DNA of 64,000 nucleotides from Wenzhouxiangella marina (GTDB lineage Bacteria; Pseudomonadota; Gammaproteobacteria; Xanthomonadales; Wenzhouxiangellaceae), in NCBI RefSeq assembly GCF_001187785.1, contig NZ_CP012154.1, forward strand, positions 1,668,501 to 1,732,500. The letters run 5' to 3'. Numbering within the stretch: the first letter of the stretch is position 1; every line of letters begins with the position of its first letter. The notes under the pieces are model-generated. The model did no database searches. It was not told where the DNA came from and saw nothing but the letters and a program-made list of their open reading frames with translations. The position numbers were made by a program, and so were the translations under genes. Below, piece after piece: positions 7,390-16,696 of the stretch.

Positions 7390-9438
7390 TCACCAGATGG
7401 AGACGCGCGCTTCCGGAGGGAGATAGAGCGCGTGCTCTTCAGTGACGCCAAAGGCGTCATACCAGGCATCGATGTTGCGCACCACGCCATTGACTCGATA
7501 CTGTGCCGGACTGTGCGGCCCCCGGATGAGACGGGCCCGAAGGGATTCTTCCGTCTCGATCGTTCGCCAGACCTGGCTCCAAGCCATGAAGAATCGCTGA
7601 TCACCGGTGAATCCGTCAAGCACCGGCGCCTGGCCGTCATGGTGATCTTCGAGATAGAGACGATAGGCATGGTGGGCGATGGACAGGCCACCCAGATCGC
7701 CGATGTTCTCGCCCAGGGACAGGCGCCCGTTGACGTTCATGCCCGGCAAGGGCTCGAAGGCGTCGTACTGGTCGGCGAGGCGTTGGCTGCGCTCATCGAA
7801 CTGGGCTCTGGACTGCTCGGACCACCAGTTGCGTAGTACGCCGGCGGCGTCCGAGCGGGAGCCCTGGTCGTCGAAGCCATGGCCCATTTCGTGGCCGATC
7901 ACGCCGCCGATGGCGCCGAAGTTGACGGCCGCGTCTGCCGCCGGGTCGAAGAAGGGCGCCTGCAGGATGGCGGCCGGAAAGACGATCTCGTTCCGCGTCG
8001 AGGAGTAGTAGGCATTGACCGTCTGCGGCGACATGAACCACTCCCAGTCCCTTACCGGTTCGTCCAGGCGGGCCAGGGAATCCTGCCAGCTCCAGTCCGC
8101 GAGACGATCCAGATTGCCGATCAGATCGTTGCCCTGCATCATGATCCCTGAGTAGTCGCGCCAGCGGTCGGGATAGCCGATCTTGGGACGGAAGGCGGCC
8201 AGCTTGGCCAGCGCCTCGCTTCGCGTTTCCTCGTCCATCCAGGGAAGCGCCTCGAGTCGCTCGCGGAAAGCGCGGCGAAGGTACTCGACCAGGGTTTCCA
8301 TCTGGGCCTTGTAGCTGGCGGGGAAATGGCGCTGGACATAGACCTGACCGACCAGTTCGCCAAGTCGGCTGCTGACGAGCGCGATGCCTCGCCGGTCGCG
8401 CGCGCGATCCTCTTCGACCCCGCCGAGGCGACGGTCGTGGAAATCGAAATGCGCCTGGCGCCAGGCCTCTCCGAGGTAGGGCCCGTGATTGTCCAGCCAA
8501 TGGAAGGCATGCCAGGCACGCCAGTCGTCGACCGACACCGAGCGGAACCACTCGGCGCTGGCCTGGACCGCGCTGTCGTTGCGCATCACCAGTTCGTCGA
8601 TGGCGTCGACGGAACGGGCCGAAAGCCAGTCAGACCAGGGAAAGCCCGGTGCGATGTCCTCTAACGCGGCGCGCTCGATCAAGCGATAGTTGGCCTCACG
8701 GTCTCGCTGCTGGACTCGACTCCAGTGGACTTCGGCCAGCGCCGTTTCCAGGGCCATGATCGCTTCGGCGCGACGCTGGGACTCATCGAGGCCGGCACGC
8801 TCAAGAGTGGCCTGGATGTAGTGGACATAGGCCGCGCGATGCTCGGGGAAGGGCGCATCCTCGCGCAGGTAATAGTCGCGGTTGGGCAGGCCGAGGCCGC
8901 TTTGCCCGATGTGGACCAGGTAGCGTTCCGGGTTGCCGGAATCCTGGCCGATGAACAGCGAAAAGATCGACGCGGTCCCGTTGCGGCTCATCCAGGTCGC
9001 GATGTCTTCATGGGTCTCGAGCGCCAGCAGTTGATCGAGTTCGGCACGGATCGGCGTCAGACCGAGGCTCTCGATGCGATCCAGGTCCATGTAGCTCCGG
9101 TACAGGGACGCGATCCGGACCTGGTCCTCCTCTTCAGAGGCCTCTGCATCCCGAATGATCGCCTCGACCCGTTCTTCGGCCAGCAGGGCCAACTCGGTGA
9201 AGGCGCCGAAGCGAGCGAAGCCCGGCGGCATCTCCGCTTTTGAAATCCAGCCTTCGTTGACGTAGGTGAAGAAGTCATCCCCGGCCTCGATCTGTCCAGC
9301 GAGCCCTTCGGTTTCGATGCCCCAGGCGCCGAGGGTCGCGGCCCTGGTCGTGGTCGCAGGGGGCGACGGACGGTCGGCGTGGACGCTGGAGATCGCAAAA
9401 AGCGTGATCAAGACGACAATGCAGGCTCTGAATTGCAC
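7390..9438 (-). CDS. M13 family zinc metallopeptidase (neprilysin/PepO-like), exported
   Basis: This 682-residue exported endopeptidase cleaves peptides in the periplasm or outside. It begins with a signal peptide (MQFRACIVVLITLFAISSVHA). The peptidase M13 N- and C-terminal domains follow. The NAYYSSTRNEIVFPAAIL substrate-binding segment, the zinc motif HEMGH (about residues 513-517, in VIGHEMGHGFDDQG) and the ENIGDLGGL motif (about 576) with the third zinc ligand Glu are all present. The C-terminus, PPEARVSIW, ends like neprilysins. The start is a GTG at 9438 with AAGGA upstream. The downstream lpxR-like gene overlaps its end, suggesting a small envelope operon. Confidence 0.92.
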   Translation of the reverse strand: MQFRACIVVLITLFAISSVHADRPSPPATTTRAATLGAWGIETEGLAGQIEAGDDFFTYVNEGWISKAEMPPGFARFGAFTELALLAEERVEAIIRDAEASEEEDQVRIASLYRSYMDLDRIESLGLTPIRAELDQLLALETHEDIATWMSRNGTASIFSLFIGQDSGNPERYLVHIGQSGLGLPNRDYYLREDAPFPEHRAAYVHYIQATLERAGLDESQRRAEAIMALETALAEVHWSRVQQRDREANYRLIERAALEDIAPGFPWSDWLSARSVDAIDELVMRNDSAVQASAEWFRSVSVDDWRAWHAFHWLDNHGPYLGEAWRQAHFDFHDRRLGGVEEDRARDRRGIALVSSRLGELVGQVYVQRHFPASYKAQMETLVEYLRRAFRERLEALPWMDEETRSEALAKLAAFRPKIGYPDRWRDYSGIMMQGNDLIGNLDRLADWSWQDSLARLDEPVRDWEWFMSPQTVNAYYSSTRNEIVFPAAILQAPFFDPAADAAVNFGAIGGVIGHEMGHGFDDQGSRSDAAGVLRNWWSEQSRAQFDERSQRLADQYDAFEPLPGMNVNGRLSLGENIGDLGGLSIAHHAYRLYLEDHHDGQAPVLDGFTGDQRFFMAWSQVWRTIETEESLRARLIRGPHSPAQYRVNGVVRNIDAWYDAFGVTEEHALYLPPEARVSIW

Positions 9439-9706
9439 GGTTGGTTATCCTTGCTTGTGTGAATGGACCTTGGTTCACCGGATGTTGTGCTACATTCGAC
9501 GCATCCAGCGGTGGCGAGCAGGACTGTGACACCCGGGCGTTTCGGCGATTGACGGATCGCGGGCAGGGGCGTGAACGAACGAATCTCACCGGGCGGGGAG
9601 AGTAAACCAGTCGGGTGAAGAAGATGAGTCGGCGAGGACAGACGATGTCGAGGCCCAACCCACAGCAGGGAGAGACCGAGCGCGCCACGGCGCAGCGGCA
9701 GCAGGC

Positions 9707-10999
9707 ATGAGAAAGTCGGGGGAACCGCAGAACGAATCGGGCTCGATGTGGCAGACGGAGCTCATCATCCATCCCTCCGATCTGCAGATCGGGCATTTCA
9801 TCATTCGTCTGGACATTCCCTGGATCGAAACGCCCTTTCCCCTGCAGGGGGTCCTGGTCAACGACGCGAAGACCCGGCGCTGGTTCATGGATCACTGTCA
9901 GTGGGTGGTGATCGACTACTCGCGCAGTCCCAATAAGGTCCGCCCGAAACCCAGCCGCCTGAGCCACGAAGCAGCGCGAACGGCCCGTCAGTCCGATCCT
10001 CGACACCCGGTGAACAGCCTGCGGGGCTCGCGACTGGACGCGGAAACCGTGGGGGCCGCGCTCAAGGCCTACAGCCTGCTCGACGGGCAGGCGCGGCGCA
10101 TGATCAAGACCTTTTCCGAACGCGGGGTGATCGAGGTCAAGACGGCCGAGAAGGTGGTCGGGGAGCTGTCCGACTATCTCGAACGAAATCTCGCAGCCAT
10201 GGTCTGGCTGACCCGAATCAAGGATCGGGACGACTACACGGCACAGCACTCGATCAATTGCGCCATTCTCGCTCTGGGGCTGGCACACGCCCTGGAATGG
10301 CCTCAGGAGCAGGTCGAACGGGCTGGTCTGGCAGCACTGCTGCATGATCTTGGCAACGTGACCCTCGATCTCGATCTGCTCAACAAACCCGGGCGCCTGA
10401 CCGGCGAGGAATACCAGGTCATCAAGACCCACACGACCGCTGGCTACGAACTGCTGAACAAGGAGCACGATGTCCACCCCGACATCGCACTGGCCGCGCT
10501 CGAACACCATGAGCGCCCCGACGGGCTGGGTTACCCGAACGGCCGCAAGAGCGGCGAGATCAATCCGGTCTCGCAGCTGGTTTCGGTGGTCGATGTCTAC
10601 GATGCCGTGACCTCCGATCGAGGCTATCGACCGGCGCGTTCGCACCACGATGCGCTGGGGATCCTGTGGCGCGGGCGGGGACGCAAGTTCGATAAGGCCA
10701 TGGTCGAGACCTTCATCCATTTCATGGGCTGGGTGGCCCCGGGCACGCTGGTGCGTCTCTCGAACGGTGAGCTGGCGGTCGTCGAGGAAACCAATATCGG
10801 CCACGGCTTCTATCCACTCGTCCGTCTGCTGATTCCCGGTTCCGCCGGTTATCGTGCGGGCAAGCGGCTGGACCTGGCCGAGCTCAGGGATGAGCAGGGT
10901 CGGCCGAAGCTGCGCATCGCCGAAGTGCTTCCCGATGGCGCCCAGGGCGTCAAGGTCAAGTCGCTGCTGGTATCGGCACTGGATGAGGATTCGGGCTGA
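9707..10999 (+). CDS. HD-GYP domain protein (DUF3391-HD-GYP, c-di-GMP phosphodiesterase type)
   Basis: This 430-residue protein has an N-terminal DUF3391 region (LQIGHFIIRLDIPWIETPF) and a central HD-GYP domain (about residues 180-350), the type that hydrolyses c-di-GMP. The HD pair lies in LLHDLGN near residue 213, followed by LNKPGRL, HTTAGYELL, HHERPDGLGYPNG (the GYP region) and DVYDAVTSDRGYR. One change stands out: the usual HDxGK reads HDLGN, replacing the conserved Lys. A C-terminal segment of about 80 residues (LVRLSNGELAVV) looks like a small beta domain. The ATG at 9707 was chosen; another at 9748 (MWQTEL) is possible because no strong ribosome site precedes the first. The gene is divergent from the peptidase. 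Confidence 0.88.
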   Translation: MRKSGEPQNESGSMWQTELIIHPSDLQIGHFIIRLDIPWIETPFPLQGVLVNDAKTRRWFMDHCQWVVIDYSRSPNKVRPKPSRLSHEAARTARQSDPRHPVNSLRGSRLDAETVGAALKAYSLLDGQARRMIKTFSERGVIEVKTAEKVVGELSDYLERNLAAMVWLTRIKDRDDYTAQHSINCAILALGLAHALEWPQEQVERAGLAALLHDLGNVTLDLDLLNKPGRLTGEEYQVIKTHTTAGYELLNKEHDVHPDIALAALEHHERPDGLGYPNGRKSGEINPVSQLVSVVDVYDAVTSDRGYRPARSHHDALGILWRGRGRKFDKAMVETFIHFMGWVAPGTLVRLSNGELAVVEETNIGHGFYPLVRLLIPGSAGYRAGKRLDLAELRDEQGRPKLRIAEVLPDGAQGVKVKSLLVSALDEDSG

Positions 11000-11045
11000 A
11001 GCCCGGGGGGAGGGCGTCCGGGCTGCAGTGGGCCCATGAATGCTT

Positions 11046-11051
11046 TAGAAT
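11046..11051 (+). promoter_or_regulatory. Candidate -10 box for the response-regulator gene
   Basis: TAGAAT lies 27 bases before the GTG start of the response regulator, followed by a GAGGG ribosome site at 11067-11071. The -35 region is not recognisable. Confidence 0.35.
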
Positions 11052-11078
11052 CGGACGCATCGAATAGAGGGAAATTCT

Positions 11079-11663
11079 GTGAGTCAGTTGGGTCGGTTTC
11101 GACGATTGCTGGGATTGGGAAAGCCCGATGAACGCCGGCAGACTCGTCGCGTGGACGCCAGGCGCGGTCTGAAGGTCCTGATCATCGATGACTCGAGGAC
11201 AGTCGTTGCGGCGCTCAGCCACATGCTGCGGCAGGCGGGCTACCAGCCGTTCGGGGCCAGCGATGCCGAAAAAGGCCTGCAGCTGGCGGTGCAGGAGCGT
11301 CCTGATCTGATCTTCCTCGACATCGTGCTGCCGGGCCTGAATGGCTTCGCTGCCCTTCGTCGTCTGCGCAAGAACGAGCACACGGCGAACATCCCCGTCA
11401 TCATGATCAGCGGCAATCCGCAGGCTGCCGAGAAGTTCTATCTCGAGCGCATCGGTGCCGACGACTTCATGAAAAAGCCCTTCGGTCGTGCGGAGGTCTT
11501 TACCCGAATCGAAAAGCTGGTGCGTGGCGGGGATCTGCCACCACGCGCCAACGAAGAGGGCAGCCCTCATCCTCATGCGCAGGAAGCGCTGGATGATGAG
11601 CACAAGATCAGCGACGACATGCCCGAAAGCGCGGTGCCTCGTTCGGAGGACGAAGTCCGATGA
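11079..11663 (+). CDS. Single-domain response regulator (PilG/CheY-like receiver)
   Basis: This 194-residue cytoplasmic protein holds one receiver domain (about residues 32-150). The acidic pair IIDDSR is near residue 37, the phosphorylatable Asp in IFLDIVLPG near residue 81, a Ser in MISGNP, and the conserved Lys in FMKKPFG. No output domain follows; the last 40 residues are charged and probably disordered, and the first 30 are basic. It most resembles the PilG/PilH receivers, but no pil or che gene is nearby. Translation starts at a GTG with GAGGG upstream. It overlaps the next small gene by 4 bases (ATGA) and follows the HD-GYP gene. Confidence 0.88.
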   Translation: MSQLGRFRRLLGLGKPDERRQTRRVDARRGLKVLIIDDSRTVVAALSHMLRQAGYQPFGASDAEKGLQLAVQERPDLIFLDIVLPGLNGFAALRRLRKNEHTANIPVIMISGNPQAAEKFYLERIGADDFMKKPFGRAEVFTRIEKLVRGGDLPPRANEEGSPHPHAQEALDDEHKISDDMPESAVPRSEDEVR

Positions 11664-11887
11664 GCAAGGATTCGATCGAGGCGTTGGAGCGCCGACGTGA
11701 TGAGCTTCGCCAGCGCCTGCAGGCCATTCGCAAGGACCTCGCCAGAGGTCTGGATGACGACTTCGAGGAGCAGGCCCAGCAGCTGGAAAATCAGGACACC
11801 CTGATGGAGATCGCTCGATTGGCCGACGAAGCACTGCAGGAAGTCGAAGCGGCGCTGAGTCGCGCGCGCCGCAATACGGATCAGTGA
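11660..11887 (+). CDS. Small DksA/TraR-like coiled-coil protein lacking the zinc finger
   Basis: This 75-residue protein is highly charged and predicted helical throughout. Its middle (LDDDFEEQAQQLENQDTLME) closely follows the coiled-coil part of DksA/TraR family proteins, where DxDFxEQAxExExDEVLE is typical, and its end (LQEVEAALSRA) matches the helix just before their zinc finger. The finger itself is absent: the protein stops where its first cysteine would be expected, and it contains no Cys. In the family the coiled coil enters the RNA polymerase secondary channel. Here it could be a partner of the preceding response regulator, with which it overlaps by 4 bases. The similarity is read by eye. 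Confidence 0.75.
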   Translation: MSKDSIEALERRRDELRQRLQAIRKDLARGLDDDFEEQAQQLENQDTLMEIARLADEALQEVEAALSRARRNTDQ

Positions 11888-11927
11888 TCTGCCAACAGCC
11901 GATGGCCCGCCGCCCGGGCGCTGAGCC

Positions 11928-13313
11928 ATGATCCTCGCCACCCTGCTGCTTTACCTTGTCGTTCTGATCGCCGTGGGCGTCTGGGCTCAGCGCCGGGTCA
12001 GTTCCAGCGAAGACTTCCATCTGGCCGGCCGGCGTATGGGGCCGATCGTGGCCGCCCTGAGTGCCTCGGCCAGCTCCTCCTCCGCCTGGACCCTGCTCGG
12101 AATGAGCGGTGCCGCGTATGCCTGGGGCTTGCAGGCCATCTGGTTGGTGCCTGCGGTGGTGTCCGGGTTCTTCATCAACTGGTACTTCATCGCGCCGAAG
12201 CTGCAACCGGCCAGCCATGCCAGCCAGGCCCTGACCCTGGTCGAGTTCCTGGCGCAGGGCGCAGACGGAAAGGCCGAGCAGCGCCTGCGGATCCTCGGAG
12301 CGGCGCTGATCCTGTTCTGCTTCACCTTCTACGTGGCCTCTCAGTTCCAGGCCGCCGGCACCGCCATTGCTACGGCGCTGCCTGTGCCATCGGCGCTGGC
12401 GATGCTGATCGGCGCAGGAATCGTCATTGCCTACGTCTTCCTCGGTGGCTTCTGGGCCGCCAGCGTGACCGATGCCCTGCAGGGGCTGATGATGCTGTTC
12501 GTCGCCCTGGTGCTACCCATCGTGGCGCTGGTGGCGGTTGGCGGTCCGGAGGCGTTGTGGAGCGGCATGCACAGCCTCGATGATCCCGCGCTGATGCGAT
12601 GGGTCGATCAACCCACCCCATGGATGGCGGTGCTGTTCGTGGCCGGCCTGTTCGGGATCGGGCTCGGGTATCCCGGCCAGCCGCACGTGGTCAATCGCTT
12701 CATGGCCCTGCGCTCGGCCGGAGAGATCCGACTGGCGCGGGCGGTGGCCCTGGCCTGGGCGACCCTGATCTATGTCGGGATGGTGCTACTGGGCTGGTCG
12801 GGTCGCGTATTGCTGCCGGAACTGGCCGATGGTGAATCGGTGCTGCTGGAACTCTCGGTTCAGCTATTGCCGGCGGTGCTCGGGGGGATCGTGACCGGTG
12901 GCGTGCTGGCCGCCATCATGTCGACCTCGGACAGCCAGCTGCTGGTCGCCGGCGGAGCGGTCAGCCATGACCTGCGTCGCGGCCGCTTCTCGCTTTCGCT
13001 GGATCGGACCGTCATCGTCCTGCTCGGCCTGGCGGCGCTGCTGCTCGCGCTGTTCTTTCCGGCCACGATCTTCGAGCGCGTGCTGTTTGCCTGGCAGGTG
13101 CTGGGCAATGCCTTCGGGCCCTTGTTGATCGTGTTGTTGTTCCTCGGTCCGGTCGCCGGACCCTATCGTCTGGCTGCCATGCTTTCCGGAGCGGGTCTGA
13201 CGGTCGTGCTCAGCCTGTTTCCGAACGCGCCAGGCGATTCGGCCGAACGCCTCATTCCTTTCGTTGTTGCGTTGCTGATCGCCTGCCTGGGCGCCAGAAG
13301 CCGCTTACGCTGA
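11928..13313 (+). CDS. Sodium:solute symporter (SSS/PutP family)
   Basis: This 461-residue inner-membrane protein has about 12-13 hydrophobic segments and the SSS pattern. It includes FHLAGRRMGPIVAALSASASSSSAWTLLG split across the first helices (sodium site region), YVFLGGFWAASVTDALQG, and GIGLGYPGQPHVVNRFMALR as in PutP sodium/proline symporters. ASSSSAWTLLG and IMSTSDSQLLVAGGA match PutP well, so proline is a possible substrate, but this is inferred. Its 3' end overlaps convergently by 9 bases with cydC. Confidence 0.87.
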   Translation: MILATLLLYLVVLIAVGVWAQRRVSSSEDFHLAGRRMGPIVAALSASASSSSAWTLLGMSGAAYAWGLQAIWLVPAVVSGFFINWYFIAPKLQPASHASQALTLVEFLAQGADGKAEQRLRILGAALILFCFTFYVASQFQAAGTAIATALPVPSALAMLIGAGIVIAYVFLGGFWAASVTDALQGLMMLFVALVLPIVALVAVGGPEALWSGMHSLDDPALMRWVDQPTPWMAVLFVAGLFGIGLGYPGQPHVVNRFMALRSAGEIRLARAVALAWATLIYVGMVLLGWSGRVLLPELADGESVLLELSVQLLPAVLGGIVTGGVLAAIMSTSDSQLLVAGGAVSHDLRRGRFSLSLDRTVIVLLGLAALLLALFFPATIFERVLFAWQVLGNAFGPLLIVLLFLGPVAGPYRLAAMLSGAGLTVVLSLFPNAPGDSAERLIPFVVALLIACLGARSRLR

Positions 13314-14978
13314 TACGGCGAGTTCCGCCAGATCCACGACCCGATCGACGGGCGGTAGGCACTCGCTCTGGTGACTGATGATCAGGCAGGTTCGTCCGCG
13401 CAACCAGGCTCCGAGCCCCAGGCGCAAGCGCTCCATGCTGTCTCGGTCAAGGCTCGCCAGGGGCTCGTCCAGAATGACGATTTCCGGCTCGGTCAGCAGC
13501 AGGCGTGCCACGGCGATTCGCCGAGCCTCCCCCCCGGAGAGATTCGACGCGCCTTCGTCCAGCCAGGTGTCCAGACCCCGGGGCAGCGCGTCGAGGAAAT
13601 CGCCCAGACCCGCGCTGCAGAGCGCCTGGTGCAGGGCTGCATCGCTGGCGTCGGGTCTGGCCAGGCGAAGGTTGCCGGCCAGGCTGTCCGAGAACAGCAC
13701 CGGCGTCTGGGGTAGATAAGCCATCTTGCGATGGCGGAGGCTCTCGTCGAAGGCATGGACATCCAGGCCGCCGATGCGCACGCTCCCGCGCTGCGGGCGG
13801 ACCTGGCCCAGGATCAGGCGGGCCAGCGTGGTCTTTCCCAGGCCACTCGGGCCGACCAGAGCCAGCCGTTCGCCGGCCTGAAGCTCGAGATCCAGATCGC
13901 TGAAGACCGGGGGCTGGTGCGGCGCCCAGGCGAAGCGGATGGAGCGCAGCTCGATGGAAGATCGGGCAGGCCAGGCCAGCGAGCCGGGTTCGGAATCCTT
14001 CGCAGGCTCGGGCGCAAGGGCCTGCACGCGGTCGGCAGCGACCAGTGACTGCCCCAGGCGTCGGAAGGCGCCGGGTAGCTGCAGCCAGGCCTCCGCCAGG
14101 CCGAACAGGCCCAGAACGATGGCGCCGAGCATGGGTCCGGCCAGTTCGCCCGAACCGAGCGTGGACAGGCCGAAGCACAGTGCCAGCCAGACGGCGCTCA
14201 GACCGGCCAGTTGACCGAGGCCCTGAGCAATGGCATCGACGCGGGCCAGTTTCACACCGCGGCCGATGAGCGCGCGGCTGCGGGCGTCGATCCGTTCGAC
14301 GAAATCGTCCATCAGGCCAAGTGCCCGGAGTTCCAGGCGAGCCTCCAGTCCCTGCGTCACCAGGCCGCGAAGTGCAGGATAGTCCAGGCCCTGACGACGG
14401 CTCAGGCGACGAGCACCTCGATAGGCGACGATCAGCGCAAGGCCCAGCAGGACGACGGCGGGCAGCAGCGCGAGGCCGAGAAGCTCGGGTGCCGTCATCC
14501 AGAGGACGGTGGCGACCAGCAGGCTGATCGACAGGACGCCCAGGGCGGGCTGGGCGACGCCCAGGTAGAGGTGATCCAGGGTGTCCACGTCCGCGGTCAG
14601 TCGGCTGAGCGCATCGCCGCGTCGAAGCCCCTCGAGTTCGAGCTCCGGACGTTCGAGAAGCCTTCCGAAGACCTTCATGCGAAGCGCGGTCAACAGATCC
14701 AGAGTGGTAGCATGGGTGATCAGACGTTCGCCATAGCGGGCAACGGTGCGCGTCAGGGCGGCGAGGCGAATGGCCGCTCCGGGCGTGAAGATATTGATCA
14801 TGCCGATCAGGCCCAGGCCCGCCAGGCCACTGGCGAGAATGAAGTACCCGGATAGGGCGAGCAGGGCCAGGCCCGAGAACAGGGCGAGGACCAACAGGGC
14901 TTGACCCAGGATCAATGCGACCAGGCGGCGGCGCAGTTCGCCGCGATCGAACCATCGTTCCAACCACCCCGCGATCAT
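13305..14978 (-). CDS. cydC: ABC transporter CydC (glutathione/cysteine exporter subunit)
   Basis: This 557-residue half-transporter pairs with CydD to export glutathione and cysteine to the periplasm and is needed for cytochrome bd assembly. It has about six membrane segments in the first 300 residues, then an ATPase domain with Walker A GPSGLGKTTLARL, signature LSGGEARRIAVARLLL and Walker B EIVILDEPLASLD. A long LIGMINIFTPGAAIRLAALTR-type segment (in part) near residue 60 is typical of CydC. It starts at the ATG at 14978, overlapping the cydD stop by 4 bases. Confidence 0.9.
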   Translation of the reverse strand: MIAGWLERWFDRGELRRRLVALILGQALLVLALFSGLALLALSGYFILASGLAGLGLIGMINIFTPGAAIRLAALTRTVARYGERLITHATTLDLLTALRMKVFGRLLERPELELEGLRRGDALSRLTADVDTLDHLYLGVAQPALGVLSISLLVATVLWMTAPELLGLALLPAVVLLGLALIVAYRGARRLSRRQGLDYPALRGLVTQGLEARLELRALGLMDDFVERIDARSRALIGRGVKLARVDAIAQGLGQLAGLSAVWLALCFGLSTLGSGELAGPMLGAIVLGLFGLAEAWLQLPGAFRRLGQSLVAADRVQALAPEPAKDSEPGSLAWPARSSIELRSIRFAWAPHQPPVFSDLDLELQAGERLALVGPSGLGKTTLARLILGQVRPQRGSVRIGGLDVHAFDESLRHRKMAYLPQTPVLFSDSLAGNLRLARPDASDAALHQALCSAGLGDFLDALPRGLDTWLDEGASNLSGGEARRIAVARLLLTEPEIVILDEPLASLDRDSMERLRLGLGAWLRGRTCLIISHQSECLPPVDRVVDLAELAVSA

Positions 14979-16696
14979 GAGGCGTTCCCCTGTTCATCGA
15001 AGGGCAGGTCGATGACGCGGCTGGCCCAGCGCTCGGCGGCGGGGCGGTGACTGACCGCAATCACCGTGAGGCCCTGGCTGCGAGTGGCGAGATCGATCGC
15101 CTTCCACAGCGCTGTTTCGCTGCCAGGATCGAGGTGTTCGCTCGGCTCGTCGAGGAGCAACAGCGGCCTGGCTTCGAGCAGGATTCTGGCCAGCACCAGG
15201 CGCCTGGCCTGGCCGCCCGAGAGCCGGCATCCCCGTTCGCCCAGCGTGGTCTCGAAGCCCTGGTCCAGCGCGTCGGGCAGGTCGGCCAGGCCAGCGAGAG
15301 CCAGACACTCGTGCAGGCGGGAATCCGGAATCCCCACGCGGCCCAGCGTGAGGTTCCAGCGCAGGCTTTCGTCGAACAGGACGCTGTTCTGGTTCATCCA
15401 TGCACGCCACCGTGACCGCGCCTGGTCGTCCAGGTCCGCGATGTCACGGCCACGGTAGCGGACCTGGCCTTCCCTTGGCGACAGGAATCCAGCCATCAGC
15501 ATCAGCAGGGTGCTCTTGCCGACACCGCTCGGCCCGCGGATCAGAACCCGTTCCCCGGCACGGACCTTCAGGGAAAGTCCACTGAGCAGCGGCGGACGTC
15601 CCGGGTAGGCGAAGGACACATGGTCGAGTTCGAGTTCGTCATCATTCGGCGCTCTCGAGGGTTCAGCGGTCCTCGATGAAGTCGAGGGGCGTGCCGGACG
15701 AGGCCTGTCCAGCATGGCGCGCAACTCGGCTGCTGCGGCCAGCGCATCGGCACGATCGTGCCAGTGCTGGGCCAGCTGGCGAAGTGGAAGAAAGAAATCG
15801 GGTGCGAGCAACAGTATCGCCAGGCCGCCTCCGAGGGTGAGTTGCGCCGAGGGGCCGAGTTCGACGTAACCGAGCAGACTCAGCCCGATGTAGATCGCCA
15901 GGCTGGCAATGGCGACGGCCGCGAAGAACTCCAGCACGGCCGATGACAGGAAAGCCAGTCGCAGGACACGTAGCGTGCGTGCCCGATACTCCTGAGCGTG
16001 TTCGGCAAGCCATTCGATGACGCGCGGGCCGGCGCCCAGACGCCGGATGGTGGCCAGCCCCTTGAGCCGATCGTAGAACAGGCCCGACAGCCGCGCCGTG
16101 CTTTCCGCCTGGGCTTCACTCAGACTCTGGGCGCCGCGGCCGATCAGGGCCATGAACAGGGGGATGATCGGTGCGGTGATGGCGAGCAGCAGGGCGGCCA
16201 GCCAGTCGATCGACGCCACCACGAGAGCGATGCTCAAGGGGATCAGCAGCGCCGAGGCGCGCTGCGGCAGGAAGCGTGAGTAGTAGGCGTCGAGATGATC
16301 GACACGGTCGACGATGCGGTGGGCCAGTGCGCCAGCGGCCTCGCCGGCGGAATCGACGGGACCGGCATCGGCCTGTTGCTCGAACAGGGCCCGTCGGAGC
16401 CGTTGCCGAGTCCGACCGGAGGCAGTGTCGGCCAGGGCGGCTCGAGCGCCGGTGATCGAAGCCCGCCCGATCAGCATCGCCAGCAGGATGCCCAGGGCCG
16501 GCCATTGCGAATCGAAGCCCTCGCCGCTCACCAGAACGCCTTCGAAGATGCCGGCGATCAGGAGTGCCTGAGCGATCAGCAGACCGGCTTCGAGCAGCGC
16601 CGCGAGCCAGGCCAGCGGCCGAAGCCAGCCGGGGGCTTGAGCGGCCAGCCAGCTCGAAAGCTCGCTGGCCGGTGCCGGCTCAGTGCCCGTAGCCAC
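14975..16696 (-). CDS. cydD: ABC transporter CydD (glutathione/cysteine exporter subunit)
   Basis: This 573-residue half-transporter has an N-terminal membrane domain and a C-terminal ATPase domain with Walker A GPSGVGKSTLLML, signature LSGGQARRLVLARILL and Walker B LLLLDEPSEHLDP. The segment YYSRFLPQRASALLIPLSI is characteristic of CydD. It forms the heterodimer with CydC. The start is a GTG at 16696 lying inside the end of cydB (17-base overlap), so translation is coupled within the operon. Order cydA-cydB-cydD-cydC is common in proteobacteria. Confidence 0.9.
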   Translation of the reverse strand: MATGTEPAPASELSSWLAAQAPGWLRPLAWLAALLEAGLLIAQALLIAGIFEGVLVSGEGFDSQWPALGILLAMLIGRASITGARAALADTASGRTRQRLRRALFEQQADAGPVDSAGEAAGALAHRIVDRVDHLDAYYSRFLPQRASALLIPLSIALVVASIDWLAALLLAITAPIIPLFMALIGRGAQSLSEAQAESTARLSGLFYDRLKGLATIRRLGAGPRVIEWLAEHAQEYRARTLRVLRLAFLSSAVLEFFAAVAIASLAIYIGLSLLGYVELGPSAQLTLGGGLAILLLAPDFFLPLRQLAQHWHDRADALAAAAELRAMLDRPRPARPSTSSRTAEPSRAPNDDELELDHVSFAYPGRPPLLSGLSLKVRAGERVLIRGPSGVGKSTLLMLMAGFLSPREGQVRYRGRDIADLDDQARSRWRAWMNQNSVLFDESLRWNLTLGRVGIPDSRLHECLALAGLADLPDALDQGFETTLGERGCRLSGGQARRLVLARILLEARPLLLLDEPSEHLDPGSETALWKAIDLATRSQGLTVIAVSHRPAAERWASRVIDLPFDEQGNAS

